Shown piece after piece: positions 21,118 through 31,018 of a stretch of DNA of 64,000 nucleotides. This DNA comes from Mixophyes australis. Lineage: Eukaryota; Chordata; Amphibia; Anura; Limnodynastidae. Position numbers and translations under genes: made by a program. Within the stretch, counting starts at the first letter, position 1, and each line of letters opens with the position of its first letter. Location: the NCBI GenBank assembly GCA_036250195.1, contig JAVHZZ010000001.1, forward strand, positions 399,208,117-399,272,116, read 5' to 3'. Below the pieces are notes generated by a model. That model was not told where the DNA came from and made no database searches. It worked only from the letters and a program-made list of their open reading frames with translations.

Positions 21118-21334
21118 AGATAGATGCGTATTGCGTATCATAGATAAAGTACATTCAGTGGTGTGGGGCAAATTGAAAAATATTCAAAATGCACTGACAT
21201 TATCAAAAACAAGAGGTTGTCACACGCTAAAACTCCAACATGTATATGATGGAGAGGATGGAGGAGCAGCCGTATGTGTAGTGTAATGCAGATCTGTTGA
21301 AGGTTTTTTATATATTTTATTGTGGTGCCCAGTG

Positions 21335-22131
21335 CCCACTCCTCTACGCAGTCCAGGTACAATTATTGGTGCGAATCATAAAAGTTCAGGGTTTTTAAGA
21401 TATTGTGGTGACCCACTCCTCTACGCAGTCCAGGTACAATTATTGGTGCGAATCATAAAAGTTCAGGGTTTTTAAGATATTGTGGTGACCCACTCCTCTA
21501 CGCAGTCCAGGTACAATTATTGGTGCGAATCATAAAAGTCCAGGGTTTTTAAGATATTGTGGTGACCCACTCCTCTACGCAGTCCAGGTACAATTATTGG
21601 TGCGAATCATAAAAGTTCAGGGTTTTTAAGATATTGTGGTGACCCACTCCTCTACGCAGTCCAGGTACAATTATTGGTGCGAATCATAAAAGTTCAGGGT
21701 TTTTAAGATATTGTGGTGACCCACTCCTCTACGCAGTCCAGGTACAATTATTGGTGCGAATCATAAAAGTTCAGGGTTTTTAATATATTGTGGTGACCCA
21801 CTCCTCTACGCAGTCCAGGTACAATTATTGGTGCGAATCATAAAAGTTCAGGGTTTTTAAGATATTGTGGTGACCCACTCCTCTACGCAGTCCAGGTACA
21901 ATTATTGGTGCGAATCATAAAAGTTCAGGGTTTTTAAGATATTGTGGTGACCCACTCCTCTACGCAGTCCAGGTACAATTATTGGTGCGAATCATAAAAG
22001 TTCAGGGTTTTTAAGATATTGTGGTGACCCACTCCTCTACGCAGTCCAGGTACAATTATTGGTGCGAATCATAAAAGTTCAGGGTTTTTAATATATATTG
22101 TGGTGACCCACTCCTCTACGCAGTCCAGAAA
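21335..22131 (+). repeat. 77-bp tandem array, about 10.5 copies
   Basis: cccactcctctacgcagtcc recurs exactly every 77 bp at 21335, 21412, 21489, 21566, 21643, 21720, 21797, 21874, 21951, 22028 and 22107 (the last spacing is 79). Units are almost identical; a tta-tata variant occurs in a few. The sequence is homogeneous, so expansion is recent. It lies between the hairpin modules and the right terminus of the hAT element. Confidence 0.95.
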
Positions 22132-22443
22132 GATACCTTGTTGCAACGTTTTGGACTAATAACTATATTGTGAGGTGTTCAGAATACACTGTAAATTAGT
22201 GGAAATGCTTGTTATTGAATGTTATTGAGGTTAATAATAGCCTAGGAGTGAAAATAAGCCCAAAAACTTGATTTTTAAACTTTTTATGTTTTTTTCAAAA
22301 AAAATCCGAATCCAATACCTTAAATCCGAACCGAGACCTTTCGTCAAGTGTTTTGCGAGACAAATCCGAACCTCAAAAATAACGAAAATCCGGATCCAAA
22401 ACACAAAACACGAGACCTCAAAAGTCGCCGGTGCACATCCCTA

Positions 22444-22451
22444 ATTTGCAC
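22444..22451. repeat. 8-bp target duplication, right (atttgcac)
   Basis: Exact repeat of 14449-14456, directly after the right terminus catcccta of the hAT element. Confidence 0.95.
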
Positions 22452-22800
22452 CATAATTATTTATATTATCTTTTATTTATAAGGCACCAAAAAGGTCCCG
22501 CAGGGCTGTACACAGAGCATACAATACACCAGGCCTGGCCAACCTGTGGCTCTACGTGTGTTGTGACACTACAAATCCCAGCATTCCTTGCCAGCTATCG
22601 ACTGGCTATCTGCTGGCAAAGCATGCTGGGGCTTGTAGTTTTACAACACCTGGAGAGCCACAGGTTGACCAGGTCTGCAATGTCCAGTACAAGGCATTAT
22701 AAAACATAAAAAAGACAAAATATTACACCATAATATCAGCAAAACAGTAATACACAGCAGATTAGTTGGACCAACAGTAGTGGGGTGCTCAGTAAGGAAT
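22452..22800 (-). mobile_element. L2-type LINE 3' end fragment, interrupted by a MITE
   Basis: ttatttataaggcaccaaaa ... gggctgtacacagagcatac resembles the inverted tail of the L2 remnant at 46745 (tatttatatggcgccacaag ... gccgtacacaatac). The similarity is broken by the MITE at 22530-22677. The far border is uncertain. Confidence 0.45.
22530..22677. mobile_element. 148-bp palindromic hAT-type MITE, copy 1
   Basis: The left end CAGGCCTGGCCAACCTGTGG pairs with the right end, which reverse-complements to CAGACCTGGTCAACCTGTGG. Flanks caatacac and caatgtcc match at 5 of 8 positions, consistent with a decayed 8-bp duplication. The interior is a full-length imperfect hairpin (ccagcattcc / gcatgctgg). 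A second copy lies at 56336-56484. Confidence 0.75.
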
Positions 22801-23438
22801 GGCCTCTCCCTAAGACATGAAATCAGAGTCATTTGAGTTTTGACCAGAGAGTATCAAGCATGCTGGTCACTTCACAGCAGGTTCCTAGATCCCCTGTAGT
22901 GTTTTCAAATAAAAGCAGTGACAATGTGGGGGCCATTCCTGACCAAGGTACCGCCGGTGCAAGGACTGTCTCGCCTTCCCTCTATACACTAGCCATATTA
23001 CATGCAGTACGGAGGGCAACATTTATTTTTCACCTCCTCCATTGCCTGTTACAGATGTATTCCCTATAGAGCTGCAGGAGGTGATATACAGTTACTAGTC
23101 ACCTATGTATGAATAATGAGTCAGTGCTCAGGAGAAATTTGCTGGGACTTGCATTATTTTTTTTTTTTTTAAATCAAAACATAGATACAATTTAAAAGTA
23201 CTTTCATTTAAATAAAGAATCACTCATTACCTCAATGTGATCTTAATTTCATGCCTAAATCGTTAGGAATCTTCTTCCTTCTTTATTAATCTAATCTAAT
23301 GATTAATAAAGCAACCCTTTGCTCTGATTGGCTAGATCATTGCAAAGGCACTCTGATTTGTTAGTTGAGGACAGGCCCCCTGCCTGTCTTCTGCAGATTC
23401 ACTTTGCGGCTCCTAGTGGACCTTCACTCAGCATCTAT
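22801..23438. other. Non-coding spacer between the two hAT elements
   Basis: No gene recognised. It includes a T run at 23157-23171 and AT-rich text. This was the genomic DNA into which both hAT copies inserted less than 1 kb apart. Confidence 0.5.
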
Positions 23439-23739
23439 GAAAAGAATAGGGGTGTGCACCGGCCACTTTTAGTGTTTTGTGTTTTGGGTTCTGATTAGCT
23501 TGAGGTTTTGGGTTCTGATTTGTTTTGCCAAAAAACCCGACAAAAGGTTTTGGTTCTGATTTAGGGTTTTGGGTTCTGATTTATTTTTAAAAAAGCATAA
23601 AAAGTGCTAAAATCCAGTTTTTTTTGTTTTTTTTCACTCCTACGCTATTATTAACCTCAATAACATTCAATAACAATCATTTCCACTAATTTCCAGTCTA
23701 TTCTGAACACCTCACACCTCACAATATTGTTTTAGGCCA

Positions 23740-23950
23740 AAAGGTTGCACCGAGGTAGCTGGATGTCTAAGCTAAGCGACACAAGTGGGCGGCACAAACA
23801 CGTGGCCCATCGTAGGTGGCTGTGTAGGCTTGAATGGCCTTTTTCTGCTCCTCCATCCTCTGCAGCATATAGAGGGTGAAGTTCAAGTGCGTCACTACCT
23901 CTTGTTTTTGTTGATGGCAGGGCATGTTCATGCTTTTTTGATGTAGCAGT
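23740..23950 (-). pseudogene. hAT transposase fragment, central region
   Basis: Minus-strand text encodes QKQEVVTHLNFTLYMLQRM followed by an EEQKKAIQAYTATYD stretch. This matches the RWNSTLYMLQRMEEQQKAIQAYTATYD region of the intact transposase, but the RW is replaced by HL. Both sides of this fragment are cut off. It is what survives of the core in the deleted hAT copy. Confidence 0.85.
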
Positions 23951-23982
23951 GAACAGTGAACGTAATTTAATATCTGATACTA

Positions 23983-26900
23983 TCATCATCATCATCATCA
24001 TTTATTTATATAGCGCCAACATATTCCGTAGCGCTTTACAATTGGGGACAAACGTAATAAACTAATAAACAAACTGGGTAAAACAGACAAAGAGGTGAGA
24101 AGGCCCTGCTCGCAAGCTTACAATCTATGGGATAATGGGAGATTGACACATGAGGTTAAGTATACATTTTGCATCTTGGCCCAGCCAGACTGCAAAGGTA
24201 GGGTGACTCAAAAGCTAAATGATCCTGTCACACAACAATGTTGGTCCGGGGGTAGTTGTCTTGTGTGAAATTGTGTAACAGGCTAAAGGTAGTGAGGTTA
24301 AGATGGTGGTTGAGGAATATTATAAGCTTGTCTGAATAGGTAGGTTTTCAGAGAACGCTTGAAAGTTTGTAGAACAGAGGAGAGTCTTATTGTGCGAGGG
24401 AGAGAGTTCCATAGAGTGGGTGCAGCCCGAAAAAAGTCCTGTAACCGGGAATGGGAGGATGTAATGAGGGTGGATGAGAGACGCAGATCTTTTGCAGAAC
24501 GGAGTTGCCGAGTTGGGAGATATTTTGAGACAAGAGAGGAGATGTATGTTGGTGCAGCTTTGTTGATGGCCTTGTAGGTTAGTAAAAGTATTTTATATTG
24601 TATTCGGTAGAAGACAGGCAGCCAGTGTAGAGACATACAGAGTGATTTAACAGAGGAATAGCTATTTGCAAGGAAAATTAGTCTTGCCGAAGCATGCAAA
24701 ATAGATTTTAGGGGTTTGAGTCTGTTTTTGGGAAGACCAGTAAGGAGGGAATTGCAATAGTCAATGCGGGAGATGATTAGTGCATGAATTAAGGTTTTAG
24801 CAGTGTCTTGTGTGAGATATGTGCGGATTCTGGAAATGTTCTTTAGATGTATGTAACATGATTTAGATATAGAGTCAATGTGGGGAACAAAGGATAGGCG
24901 TGAATCAAGGATTACACCTAGGCAGCGAGCTTGTGGGGTGGGATTTATGGTCATGTTATCAACAGAGATAGAAATGTCAGGTATGCTCTTGTTGGCGGGT
25001 GGGAATATTATTAACTCTGTTTTAGAAAGATTAAGTTTGAGTTGACGAGCGGACATCCAAGATGAAATGGCAGAAAGACAGTCAGTTACACGGGACAACA
25101 CAGATGTCGAGATATCAGGAGAGGATAGATAGATTTGGGTATCATCCGCATAGAGATGATACTGAAAGCCAAAGGAACTTATTAGATTTCCAAGAGAAGC
25201 GGTATAGATAGAGAACAGCAGAGGACCTAGCACCGAGCCTTGTGGTACTCCAACTGATAGGGGAAGCGGAGCAGAGGTGGCTCCAGAGAAATTAACAGTG
25301 AAAGAGCGATTAGAGAGGTAAGATGAGAACCAGGATAGAACTGTGTCTTGAAGACCTAGGGATTGCAGCGTTTGTATGAGAAGAGAGTGGTCAACGGTGT
25401 CAAATGCAGCCGAGAGATCAAGGAGAATTAGGAGAGAGTAATGGCGTTCAGTTTTAGCAGTGATCAGATCATTAACAACCTTGGTCAGCGCAGTCTCTGT
25501 GGAGTGTTGAGAACGAAAGCCAGACTGAAGAGGATCCAACAGGTTGTTTGCGGAAAGAAAGCGTGTGAGGCGAGTGTAGGCAAGTCTCTCTAGAAGCTTG
25601 GAGGGGCAAGGGAGCTGAGAGATGGGACGGTAATTTGAGAGAGAGTTTGGGTCAGAGTTTTGTTTTTTTAGAATAGGAGTAATCACTGCATGCTTGTATA
25701 GTGATGGAAAGATGCCAGTAGAGAGTGAGAGATTACAGATTTGAGTTAGAGGTGAAATGAGCACAGAAGACAGGGATCTACCAATTTGCGAGGGAATAGG
25801 ATCAAGAGGACAGGAGGTAGAGTAGGAAGATAAGAAGAGCGTAGAAATTTCCTCTTCATTTGTGGGGTCAAATGAAGAAAGGGTGTCAGAGGGTAGAGGG
25901 AAGGAAATGAGCTGATGGCTTGTTGAGGAAGAGGATACCATTTCTAGTCTGATCTTGTCAATCTTGTCCTTGAAGTAGGAAGCAAGATCCTGAGCACTGA
26001 TAGTAGATGGAGGGTTCGGGGTGGGAGGATTGAGAAGATGATTAAATGTATTGAAAAGGCGTTTGGGGTTAGAAGCCTGAGCATAGATAAGAGATTGAAA
26101 GTATGTTTGTTTTGCAGTGTCCAGAGCATTTCGATAGGAGTGGTAGACAGAAGTATATGTGAAGAAGTCATTAGAGCTTCGAGATTTACGCCAGTGACGT
26201 TCTGCTTTACGGGACAGTTTTTGAAGATTTTGTGTTGCTTTGGTGTGCCACGGTTGACATCGAAGTCGACGTGTAGTATGAAGTGTCGCTGGAGCCACTT
26301 GATCAAGGGCCGTTGCTAAGGTTAGGTGAAAATGAGGTACTGCCATCTCAGGAGATGAGAATGTAGAGATAGGGGAGAGAAGGTGTTGGAGAGAGGTGGA
26401 AAATTGTTGAAGATTAATAGAATTAAGATTTCTACGAGTATGAGGAGGCTTGGTTGAGTTAGACAGTAGAGAGGTTAGAGCAGTGGGGGTGAGAGTGTAG
26501 CTGATAAGGTGATGATCCGAGAGGGGGAAGGGTGTATTAATAAAATTAGAAACTGAGCATAGTCTAGAGAAAACAAGATCAAGGCAGTGGCCATCCTTAT
26601 GAGTAGATGATTCAATCCACTGGGAGAGGTCAAGTGAGGATGTTAGAGAGAGTAGTTTGGAAGCAGCTTTGGAAGGTGGGTTATCAATGGGGATGTTGAA
26701 GTCACCCATGATGATGGTGGGGATGTCTGAAGATAAGAAGTGAGGGAGCCATGCAGATAAATCCTCAATAAATTGTTGGTGTGCTCCAGGGGGACGATAG
26801 ATCACCGCAACACGTAGGGAGAATGGATTAAAAATGCGAATAGCATGTACTTCAAAAGATGTGAACGTGAGTGATGGGACATTTGGTAGAACTGTAAACG

Positions 26901-27067
26901 TGCACTGTGGGGAGAGAAGTAGTCCAACCCCACCTCCTTGTCTGCCTTCAGGTCTGGAGGTGTGGGTGAGATGGAGGCCACCATGTGAAAGTGCTGCAGG
27001 TGAGGCAGTGTCTGATTGCATGAGCCATGTTTCTGGCTCATGCAATACTAATATTTCTGCACTGCAG
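23983..27067 (-). mobile_element. L2-clade LINE, 5'-truncated, young
   Basis: It is flanked by a 32-bp duplication with one mismatch (23951-23982 and 27068-27099; starts gaacagtgaacgta, ends atctgatacta). This is the long variable duplication made by target-primed reverse transcription. The 3' end is a (tga)n tail preceded by gcgctatataaataaatgat on the minus strand. The 5' end is cut within the endonuclease domain at 27067. The 3' UTR spans 23983-24297. It lies inside the deleted hAT copy, so it is younger than that insertion. Confidence 0.92.
24298..27045 (-). CDS. L2-type LINE ORF2: endonuclease and reverse transcriptase, 5'-truncated
   Basis: One open frame of 915 codons. The first codon counted is a TTG, and the frame runs on to the truncation point, so there is no genuine start. 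In order: the APE-type endonuclease, joined just after its N-terminus at PETWLM, with IIMGDFN near residue 110 and [10 protein letters not shown] near 183; then reverse transcriptase with [21 protein letters not shown] near 545, [14 protein letters not shown], and [10 protein letters not shown] near 631; then the L2-type C-terminus with LHWLPV-YRI and W-SLP. The enzyme nicks DNA and copies its own RNA at the nick. No internal stop remains, which points to a recent insertion. It lacks ORF1 and the first part of the endonuclease, so it is unlikely to be active. Confidence 0.92.
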   Translation of the reverse strand: MHEPETWLMQSDTASPAALSHGGLHLTHTSRPEGRQGGGVGLLLSPQCTFTVLPNVPSLTFTSFEVHAIRIFNPFSLRVAVIYRPPGAHQQFIEDLSAWLPHFLSSDIPTIIMGDFNIPIDNPPSKAASKLLSLTSSLDLSQWIESSTHKDGHCLDLVFSRLCSVSNFINTPFPLSDHHLISYTLTPTALTSLLSNSTKPPHTRRNLNSINLQQFSTSLQHLLSPISTFSSPEMAVPHFHLTLATALDQVAPATLHTTRRLRCQPWHTKATQNLQKLSRKAERHWRKSRSSNDFFTYTSVYHSYRNALDTAKQTYFQSLIYAQASNPKRLFNTFNHLLNPPTPNPPSTISAQDLASYFKDKIDKIRLEMVSSSSTSHQLISFPLPSDTLSSFDPTNEEEISTLFLSSYSTSCPLDPIPSQIGRSLSSVLISPLTQICNLSLSTGIFPSLYKHAVITPILKKQNSDPNSLSNYRPISQLPCPSKLLERLAYTRLTRFLSANNLLDPLQSGFRSQHSTETALTKVVNDLITAKTERHYSLLILLDLSAAFDTVDHSLLIQTLQSLGLQDTVLSWFSSYLSNRSFTVNFSGATSAPLPLSVGVPQGSVLGPLLFSIYTASLGNLISSFGFQYHLYADDTQIYLSSPDISTSVLSRVTDCLSAISSWMSARQLKLNLSKTELIIFPPANKSIPDISISVDNMTINPTPQARCLGVILDSRLSFVPHIDSISKSCYIHLKNISRIRTYLTQDTAKTLIHALIISRIDYCNSLLTGLPKNRLKPLKSILHASARLIFLANSYSSVKSLCMSLHWLPVFYRIQYKILLLTYKAINKAAPTYISSLVSKYLPTRQLRSAKDLRLSSTLITSSHSRLQDFFRAAPTLWNSLPRTIRLSSVLQTFKRSLKTYLFRQAYNIPQPPS

Positions 27068-27099
27068 GAACAGTGAACGTAGTTTAATATCTGATACTA

Positions 27100-28488
27100 A
27101 GATTTCTGGACTGCGTAGTGGAGTGGCCCCGGTACCCAATTTGGTACCGGGGCCACAATACCTCCTTCAACTGTCTAAATTCCACTGCACAGATGGCGGA
27201 CACCGGATGCACATCTAACACCAACATAGCTGTTAAGGCCGCAGTTATCCGCTTTGCCATAGGATGACTACTGTCATACTTCGTGCTCATGGCAAACGAC
27301 TGTTGGACGGTCAACTGTTTGGTGAAAGACTCTGGGAAGATGACCGACTACCAGCAGCAACAGCAGCAGTGGCAGTAGTAGGCGTACCGCTGCAGGATTC
27401 CTCGGATGAATCCCGGATTGAAGAGGACTCAGTCTGGCTGGTGACATGGCCTGCAGGACTAAATCTGATGGAGATCGTGGAGGAAGTTGACGAGGAGGGT
27501 GTTGGTGGTGTGTATCCAACAGGACCAAGGGATTTAGGTGTCCCTGGACTGATGACGGTCCTAGCCCCAGTTTCTGAACTAATCACTGAACTATGAAGGT
27601 TATTAAGGTGACGTATAAGGGAGGATGTCCCTAGGTGGCCAAGATCCTTACCCCTGCTTATTTGAGCTTTACATAAGCTACATATGGCCATACATTTGTT
27701 GTCCGGATTGGGATAAAAATAACTCCAGACCGAAGAGGTGCATTTCTTGGTCTTCTGTCCAGGCATGACGATGGGCTTTTTTATCCCATGGACAACAACT
27801 GATTCCCCCCCTGGTGCCTCATTTAAGATAACCACATCAGTATCCTCCTCGTCAAGTTCCTCCTCAGCGCCAGCTACATCAATATCCTCCTCCTGGTGTA
27901 CAACATTGACACCTTGATTATCCAAATCTGGATCTACACTGTGGGTGATCCTTCCAGCATATGCAGAGGGTGTGCTGCAAATGGTGAAAGGAGCCACCTT
28001 TTCCCGTACAGTGAGGGGAAGGTCAGGCTTCACAACCACCAACACCCTTGGACTCGCCTTGGGGTTTTGTGATGTCATCTGTTTAGAAGGCAGAGTTGTT
28101 TGCTGTGTTGTTGCTGACAGCATAACTCTCTTAAATTTTTTGGAGGGGGGGGAGGAGGAGGGCTTAGATCCTTGGGTGAAGCTGAACCACTAGTCCTGAA
28201 CACGGGCCAGGGCCTAAGCCGTTCCTTGCCACTCCGTGTCGTAAATGGCATATTGACAAGTTTTCGTTTCTCCTCAGATGTTTTTAATTTCCTTTTTTGG
28301 GTCATTTTTGTGAACTTTAGGTTTTTGGATTTTACATGCCCTCTACTAGGAGATTGGGCATCGGCCTTGGCAGACGACGTTGATGGCATTTCATCGTCTA
28401 TGTTATGACTAGTGGCAGCAGGTTCAGCATTAGAAGGAAGTGGGTCTTGATCTTTCCCTACTTTATCCTCCAAATTTTGGTACTCCAT
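27100..28488 (-). pseudogene. hAT transposase N-terminal half, frameshifted
   Basis: It begins with an ATG at 28488 (MEYQNLEDKVGKD, compare METKNLEDKVGKD in the intact copy). The frame shifts near 28120, continues through the acidic region and the BED finger (SSVWSYFYPNPD, CSLCKAQISRGKD), and shifts again near 27310. It then ends at an EVLWPRYQIGYRGH junction, where the intact protein continues MEVLCPRYQIPSRF. Relative to the intact copy it has an extra stretch of about 33 residues (around APFTICSTPS...VVHQEED) before the acidic region. The catalytic RNase H-like core beyond this point is deleted. Confidence 0.88.
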
Positions 28489-28849
28489 TATATGCAGCAC
28501 ACGTTGTATTACAGTACTTTTTTTTAATACCCCTGGAACAGTGAACAATTTTTTATAGATTGCAGTATTAATGTTTCTGGACTGCAAGAAAAGTGAACAA
28601 TTTTTTATAGATTGCAGTATTAATGTTTCTGGACTGCAAGAATATATAGCACTAGAATTTTTTTTATACTTTTTAAATTATTTTATTTTATTTTTTTTAA
28701 TTATTTTTGTATAATTTTTATTTATTTATTTTTTTTAAAAAAAAATGTAAGATTTTTTAATACTTTTAAATTAACTATGCTCTTAGCAGAACAAAGCACA
28801 GGACAAAAGCACCACTGTACTCAGCAGCACAGAGCACAGGACAAAAGCA

Positions 28850-29095
28850 CCACTGGACTCAGCAAGGACAGAGCACTGGACACAAGCATAAAGCACCACT
28901 GGACTCAGCAAGGACAGAGCACTGGACTGATGCACCACTGGACTCAGCATGGACAGAGCACTGGATACAATCATAAAGCACCACTGGACTCAGCAAGGAC
29001 AGAGCACTGGACTGATGCACCACTGGACTCAGCAAGGACAGAGCACTGGACACAAGCATAAAGCACCACTGGACTCAGCAAGGACAGAGCACCAC
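28850..29095 (-). repeat. Leader tandem repeat of the second hAT copy
   Basis: ggactcagcaaggacagagc recurs at about 28855, 28901, 28986, 29026 and 29069, with variant spacers. The reverse complement (gctctgtccttgctgagtcc) is the counterpart of gctctgtcctgctgagttcc in the leader of the intact copy, so it is the same repeat amplified differently in each element. Confidence 0.8.
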
Positions 29096-29334
29096 TACCC
29101 TACACACCCTCCCTCTTCCCTGATGTCAGGCGAAATGAAGATGGTGGCCGCAAGGTGAGAATTTATGACATCCGAGTCTCGCAAGATCCGACGCGAGACT
29201 TGGATGTCATAGCCTCGTTTTGGATTCCTTTGGCGGCCGGAAGTACCCAAACAGTGCTTGGATCCTGTCGGATCCGCAATGTTTGGGTGGGCTCGGATTA
29301 GCGGAATCCGAGCCCGCTCATCCTTAGAAAAGAA

Positions 29335-30502
29335 GAAGCAAAAGATGATAGAAGGAAGAAGATAACTAAGAATTTAGGCATGAAATGAACATCACAATGA
29401 GGAAATGAGTCTTTATTTAAATCAAATAACATTTTATGCTGTCTTTGAGTGTTTATTACTTGTACTTTAATGTACAACCAGATAAGAAAGCAAATCTGTA
29501 GCAGGTGAGACATATATAGGATACACGGTATATTAAGATAAAGTAAAACAGTAGGTCATTGTTAGAGCCAGTACAAAATGTACATGCTACAATATCACAG
29601 CTAATATTCAACAACTGGGCCAATATTGCAGCACATCGTCTATGTTGACTTTGACAGAAAGGGAGCTTAGTCCAACTTGATCAATGTGAGAGCATGATTG
29701 CATGCTATAAGAGATTTATGTGAGCTCTAGTTAGAAGAATTAAGATGTCCTAGTCAAATGGATCACCTGGTCCATAGAAGTAAGGTATATCTCATGTCAA
29801 GTCTAATGAGGTGCCACAGCCACTTGGGGACTCACATAGGTGTTATCAGTAGATGGGTACCTAGAGAGATATTGCAGGTGGGGATGCCACAGTCCTCCAT
29901 CTGACAGCATGAAACTTGCCTCACTATAACAGTGTGGGCAGGATGATAATGAGAGATGATACTGTGAAAATTAACATGTTTTAGCAAATTGTGTACTCGG
30001 AAGTTGTACACATCTATCATACAAATACATGCAACATCATTTATTCACATGAGAAGATGAGCTGGAGTCCACTACGGTCACCAATTGTGCTTGTGTACCA
30101 CTTCATCTGACCTGTATTCCCATTTGTTAATCTATATCACACCAGCAAGGATGGGGGATCTTGTTTGCCTACTCTGACACACATTACCCGGAGATGGGAG
30201 TGACTGAGCTGCATGCGGGTGTTCAACCTAAGAGCATCGTCAGGTAACACATACTGTCACAACACATATATGTAAACACAGCTACATAGGAAGACATTGA
30301 TTTCTTAATTATTAGCCTGGAGAACGGCACTATACACAGTAACTCATATTTGACACATTGGGGAGTGATAGAGCTCAAGCCAGGATTAATAGGACATGAA
30401 CAGCTGAGGACTCTTGTGCAGATATTGCTTTATTGCCCCATCCCCATAACTCCAAATATGTGCACAATTTGTACAAAGTAAGCCTTTGCCCAATCCACAG
30501 AT
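29335..30502. other. Non-coding, nothing recognised
   Basis: Right flank of the second hAT insertion. No supported gene, RNA or named repeat. Confidence 0.5.
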
Positions 30503-30981
30503 TGGGGGGCAGTGTTTCATTGGCTCACTTGTGTATAAGTAGCAGGGAGGGCTTAGCCTCCCTGCCGGCTATAGTTGCAGTACCTGTTATCTGACCAGCT
30601 CCTGTGCTTAGTATCTTTATCGTTGGCCTCCCGTGTTTTGACCCTTGGCTTAGTTTCCTGGAATTTCTTTCTATGCTTGTGCCCCTGACCTCTGCTACGT
30701 TTCCAGACTCTTCTTTTTTTTTCAAGCCCTTACATGCCTATCCCTAACCACGGTACCTCCCTCGGACCTAAGACCATAGCCTGTTTCTTGACTACGCACC
30801 TTCCATCTCCCACTACTCAGCGCTACGGTATGTTTCATAAACTTGTACTACGCTGAGTATAAGACCTAGGGGCATCCGAGTACCTGTGAGCGCGTCTAGC
30901 TCTACAGGAAAGGCGACTGCTATAGGTAAAGACCTCTCCACCTTGTTCTACAAGTTTATGATCATACTGATAGTCATAACA
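30503..30981 (+). repeat. 5' LTR of the outer chromovirus, truncated
   Basis: It matches 40461-40941 closely (for example tttcattggctcacttgt and gctatagttgcagtacctgt) and ends cataaca. About 235 bp present at the start of the 3' LTR are missing, so no left target duplication can be read. Confidence 0.88.
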
Positions 30982-31018
30982 TTATAACCCGTCAGTGAAG
31001 TTAGAAGAGTGCGCTTCC

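Larger units (their letters stand above)
14457..22443 (+). mobile_element. Complete, apparently autonomous hAT transposon
   Basis: The left end reads TAGGGATGAGCGCACTCGG and the right end, reverse-complemented, reads TAGGGATGTGCACCGGC, so the terminal inverted repeats share TAGGGATG and then diverge. Both sides carry the same 8-bp duplication atttgcac. Inside, in order, are subterminal ATCCGA-type repeats, a TATA promoter candidate, a TGCTG pentanucleotide array, three units of a 300-340 bp repeat, an uninterrupted transposase, and a 3.7-kb 3' half built of duplications, hairpins and a 77-bp array. At 7987 bp it is long for a hAT element. The 3' half and the apparent insert at 19404-20251 explain the excess. 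An intact frame plus perfect duplication argues for recent insertion. Confidence 0.93.
23447..29326 (-). mobile_element. Second hAT copy, internally deleted, carrying a LINE
   Basis: The 3' terminus reads taggggtgtgcaccggcc at 23447. The 5' terminus, reverse-complemented from 29326, reads taaggatgagcgggctcgg. Both match the termini of the element at 14457-22443. Perfect 8-bp duplications gaaaagaa flank it at 23439-23446 and 29327-29334. The leader, promoter region and N-terminal two fifths of the transposase remain with frameshifts. Most of the catalytic core is gone. A short middle fragment and the 3' subterminal region follow. An L2 LINE inserted later. It cannot make transposase but keeps ends that the intact copy's enzyme could recognise. 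Confidence 0.9.

Noticed and set aside
21335..22131. Regular array that could be mistaken for CRISPR
   Set aside because: Units are contiguous with no unique spacers, the period is 77 bp, and it lies inside a eukaryotic transposon.
24359..24577. Plus-strand frames opposite the L2 ORF
   Set aside because: Shadow frames of the LINE coding strand.
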